Source: Mariprofundus sp.
GTDB taxonomy: Bacteria > Pseudomonadota > Zetaproteobacteria > Mariprofundales > Mariprofundaceae
NCBI GenBank assembly: GCA_030951065.1
Contig: JAUZQH010000225.1
Span: 1-15,568, forward strand
DNA length: 15,568 bases
Direction of reading: 5' to 3'
The notes beneath the pieces are model-generated. The model worked only from the letters and a program-made list of their open reading frames with translations. It was not told the DNA's origin and ran no database searches. The translations under genes were made by a program, and so were the position numbers. Below, one piece after another: positions 15,032 through 15,568 of the stretch (the first letter of the stretch is position 1; the number at the start of each line of letters is the position of its first letter).

Positions 15032-15568
15032 CATTGCCACAACCATTGCAGTTAAACTCATTCAACGCGCCTCGGTCACCCCCGATGACAATGGCTGCCA
15101 GAATTATATCGAATCACTACTGGCCCCTCTCGGCTTTGTGCGCACCTGTGTCGATACCGGCGGTATCACCAACAGTATCTATGCGCGTCCGGGCGAGTTA
15201 GACGGCACACTGGCCTTTGCCGGTCATACTGATGTGGTGCCGACAGGACCGGAAGAACAATGGGAACACACACCATTTTCGGCCGACATCGTGGATGGTA
15301 TTCTGCATGGTCGCGGAGCCCAGGATATGAAAGGTGCCGTGGCCTGCTGGATTGCTGCAGTAGCCAAACTCTGTGGCGAATACACGCCCATGCCCACCAT
15401 TCAGCTGCTGATTACATCTGATGAAGAAGGTGATTCGATTGACGGCACTATCCGTATAGTCGAATACATGCAGGCCAATCATTGCCTGCCGGATGCTGTC
15501 ATCGTTGGTGAACCCTCCTGCTCGAGAAACGTTGGCGATACTATTCGCCGGGGTCGTCGCGGCGTGGT
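15024..15568 (+). CDS. dapE: Succinyl-diaminopimelate desuccinylase (3' end outside window)
   Basis: The N-terminal 181 residues of DapE, the dinuclear zinc M20 hydrolase that releases succinate from N-succinyl-LL-diaminopimelate in the lysine and peptidoglycan-precursor pathway; cytoplasmic. Metal and catalytic residues align one-for-one with the known enzyme: H68 in AGHTDVVPTGP, D70, D101 in GRGAQDMKG (bridging), E134 (general base) and E135 in SDEEGD, and E163 in VGEPS. ISLLAPLGF-like N-terminal sequence (here IESLLAPLGF) is also typical. The window ends at RRGRRGV, before the dimerisation domain. The ATG at 15024 has only a weak AGGG upstream; the small overlapping ORF may matter for its translation. 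It diverges from the RibD-C-like gene. Confidence 0.96.
   Translation, partial: MSDIATTIAVKLIQRASVTPDDNGCQNYIESLLAPLGFVRTCVDTGGITNSIYARPGELDGTLAFAGHTDVVPTGPEEQWEHTPFSADIVDGILHGRGAQDMKGAVACWIAAVAKLCGEYTPMPTIQLLITSDEEGDSIDGTIRIVEYMQANHCLPDAVIVGEPSCSRNVGDTIRRGRRGV

Overview
The window looks like ordinary chromosome from a Gram-negative proteobacterium of roughly even base composition. The evidence is an EttA close to the enterobacterial protein, a YffB-type ArsC-like protein, a DapE, a SYLF-domain protein and an M48 lipoprotein with signal sequences, and a BarA-type hybrid kinase. A gamma- or zetaproteobacterium is plausible, but no marker here settles this. I see no rRNA, tRNA, CRISPR array, transposase gene or phage gene.

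Layout, left to right. A glycosyltransferase gene cut by the left edge (+) faces a two-gene minus-strand unit: ettA, then a ketopantoate-reductase-like protein. Divergent from ettA is a short-chain dehydrogenase (+), which faces a 899-residue hybrid histidine kinase (-). Upstream of the kinase, on the same strand, is an exported SYLF protein whose promoter region is shared with a divergent + strand group: class 1B dihydroorotate dehydrogenase, an overlapping exported thermonuclease-like protein, and an M48 lipoprotein peptidase. That group runs tail to tail, 4 bases apart, into a minus-strand group read as RibD-C-like reductase, membrane PAS protein, YffB-like protein and alpha/beta hydrolase. 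The last two are joined by a TTGA stop/start overlap. A divergent dapE, cut by the right edge, closes the window and may be preceded by a 42-codon ORF.

Most genes are housekeeping or general physiology: ribosome energy sensing, pyrimidine and lysine/peptidoglycan synthesis, envelope quality control and signalling. There is no defence island or obvious novel multi-gene system. The most unusual structure is non-coding. Two copies of a 147-148 base repeat lie in inverted orientation, each filling a gap between converging genes. They share terminal inverted sequences and at least three internal stems, two of them with compensatory base changes between the copies. Other points of interest are a dehydrogenase with a changed catalytic tetrad, a membrane PAS protein with a FixL-like histidine and no output domain, a long hairpin after the SYLF gene, and the small ORF overlapping the dapE start.
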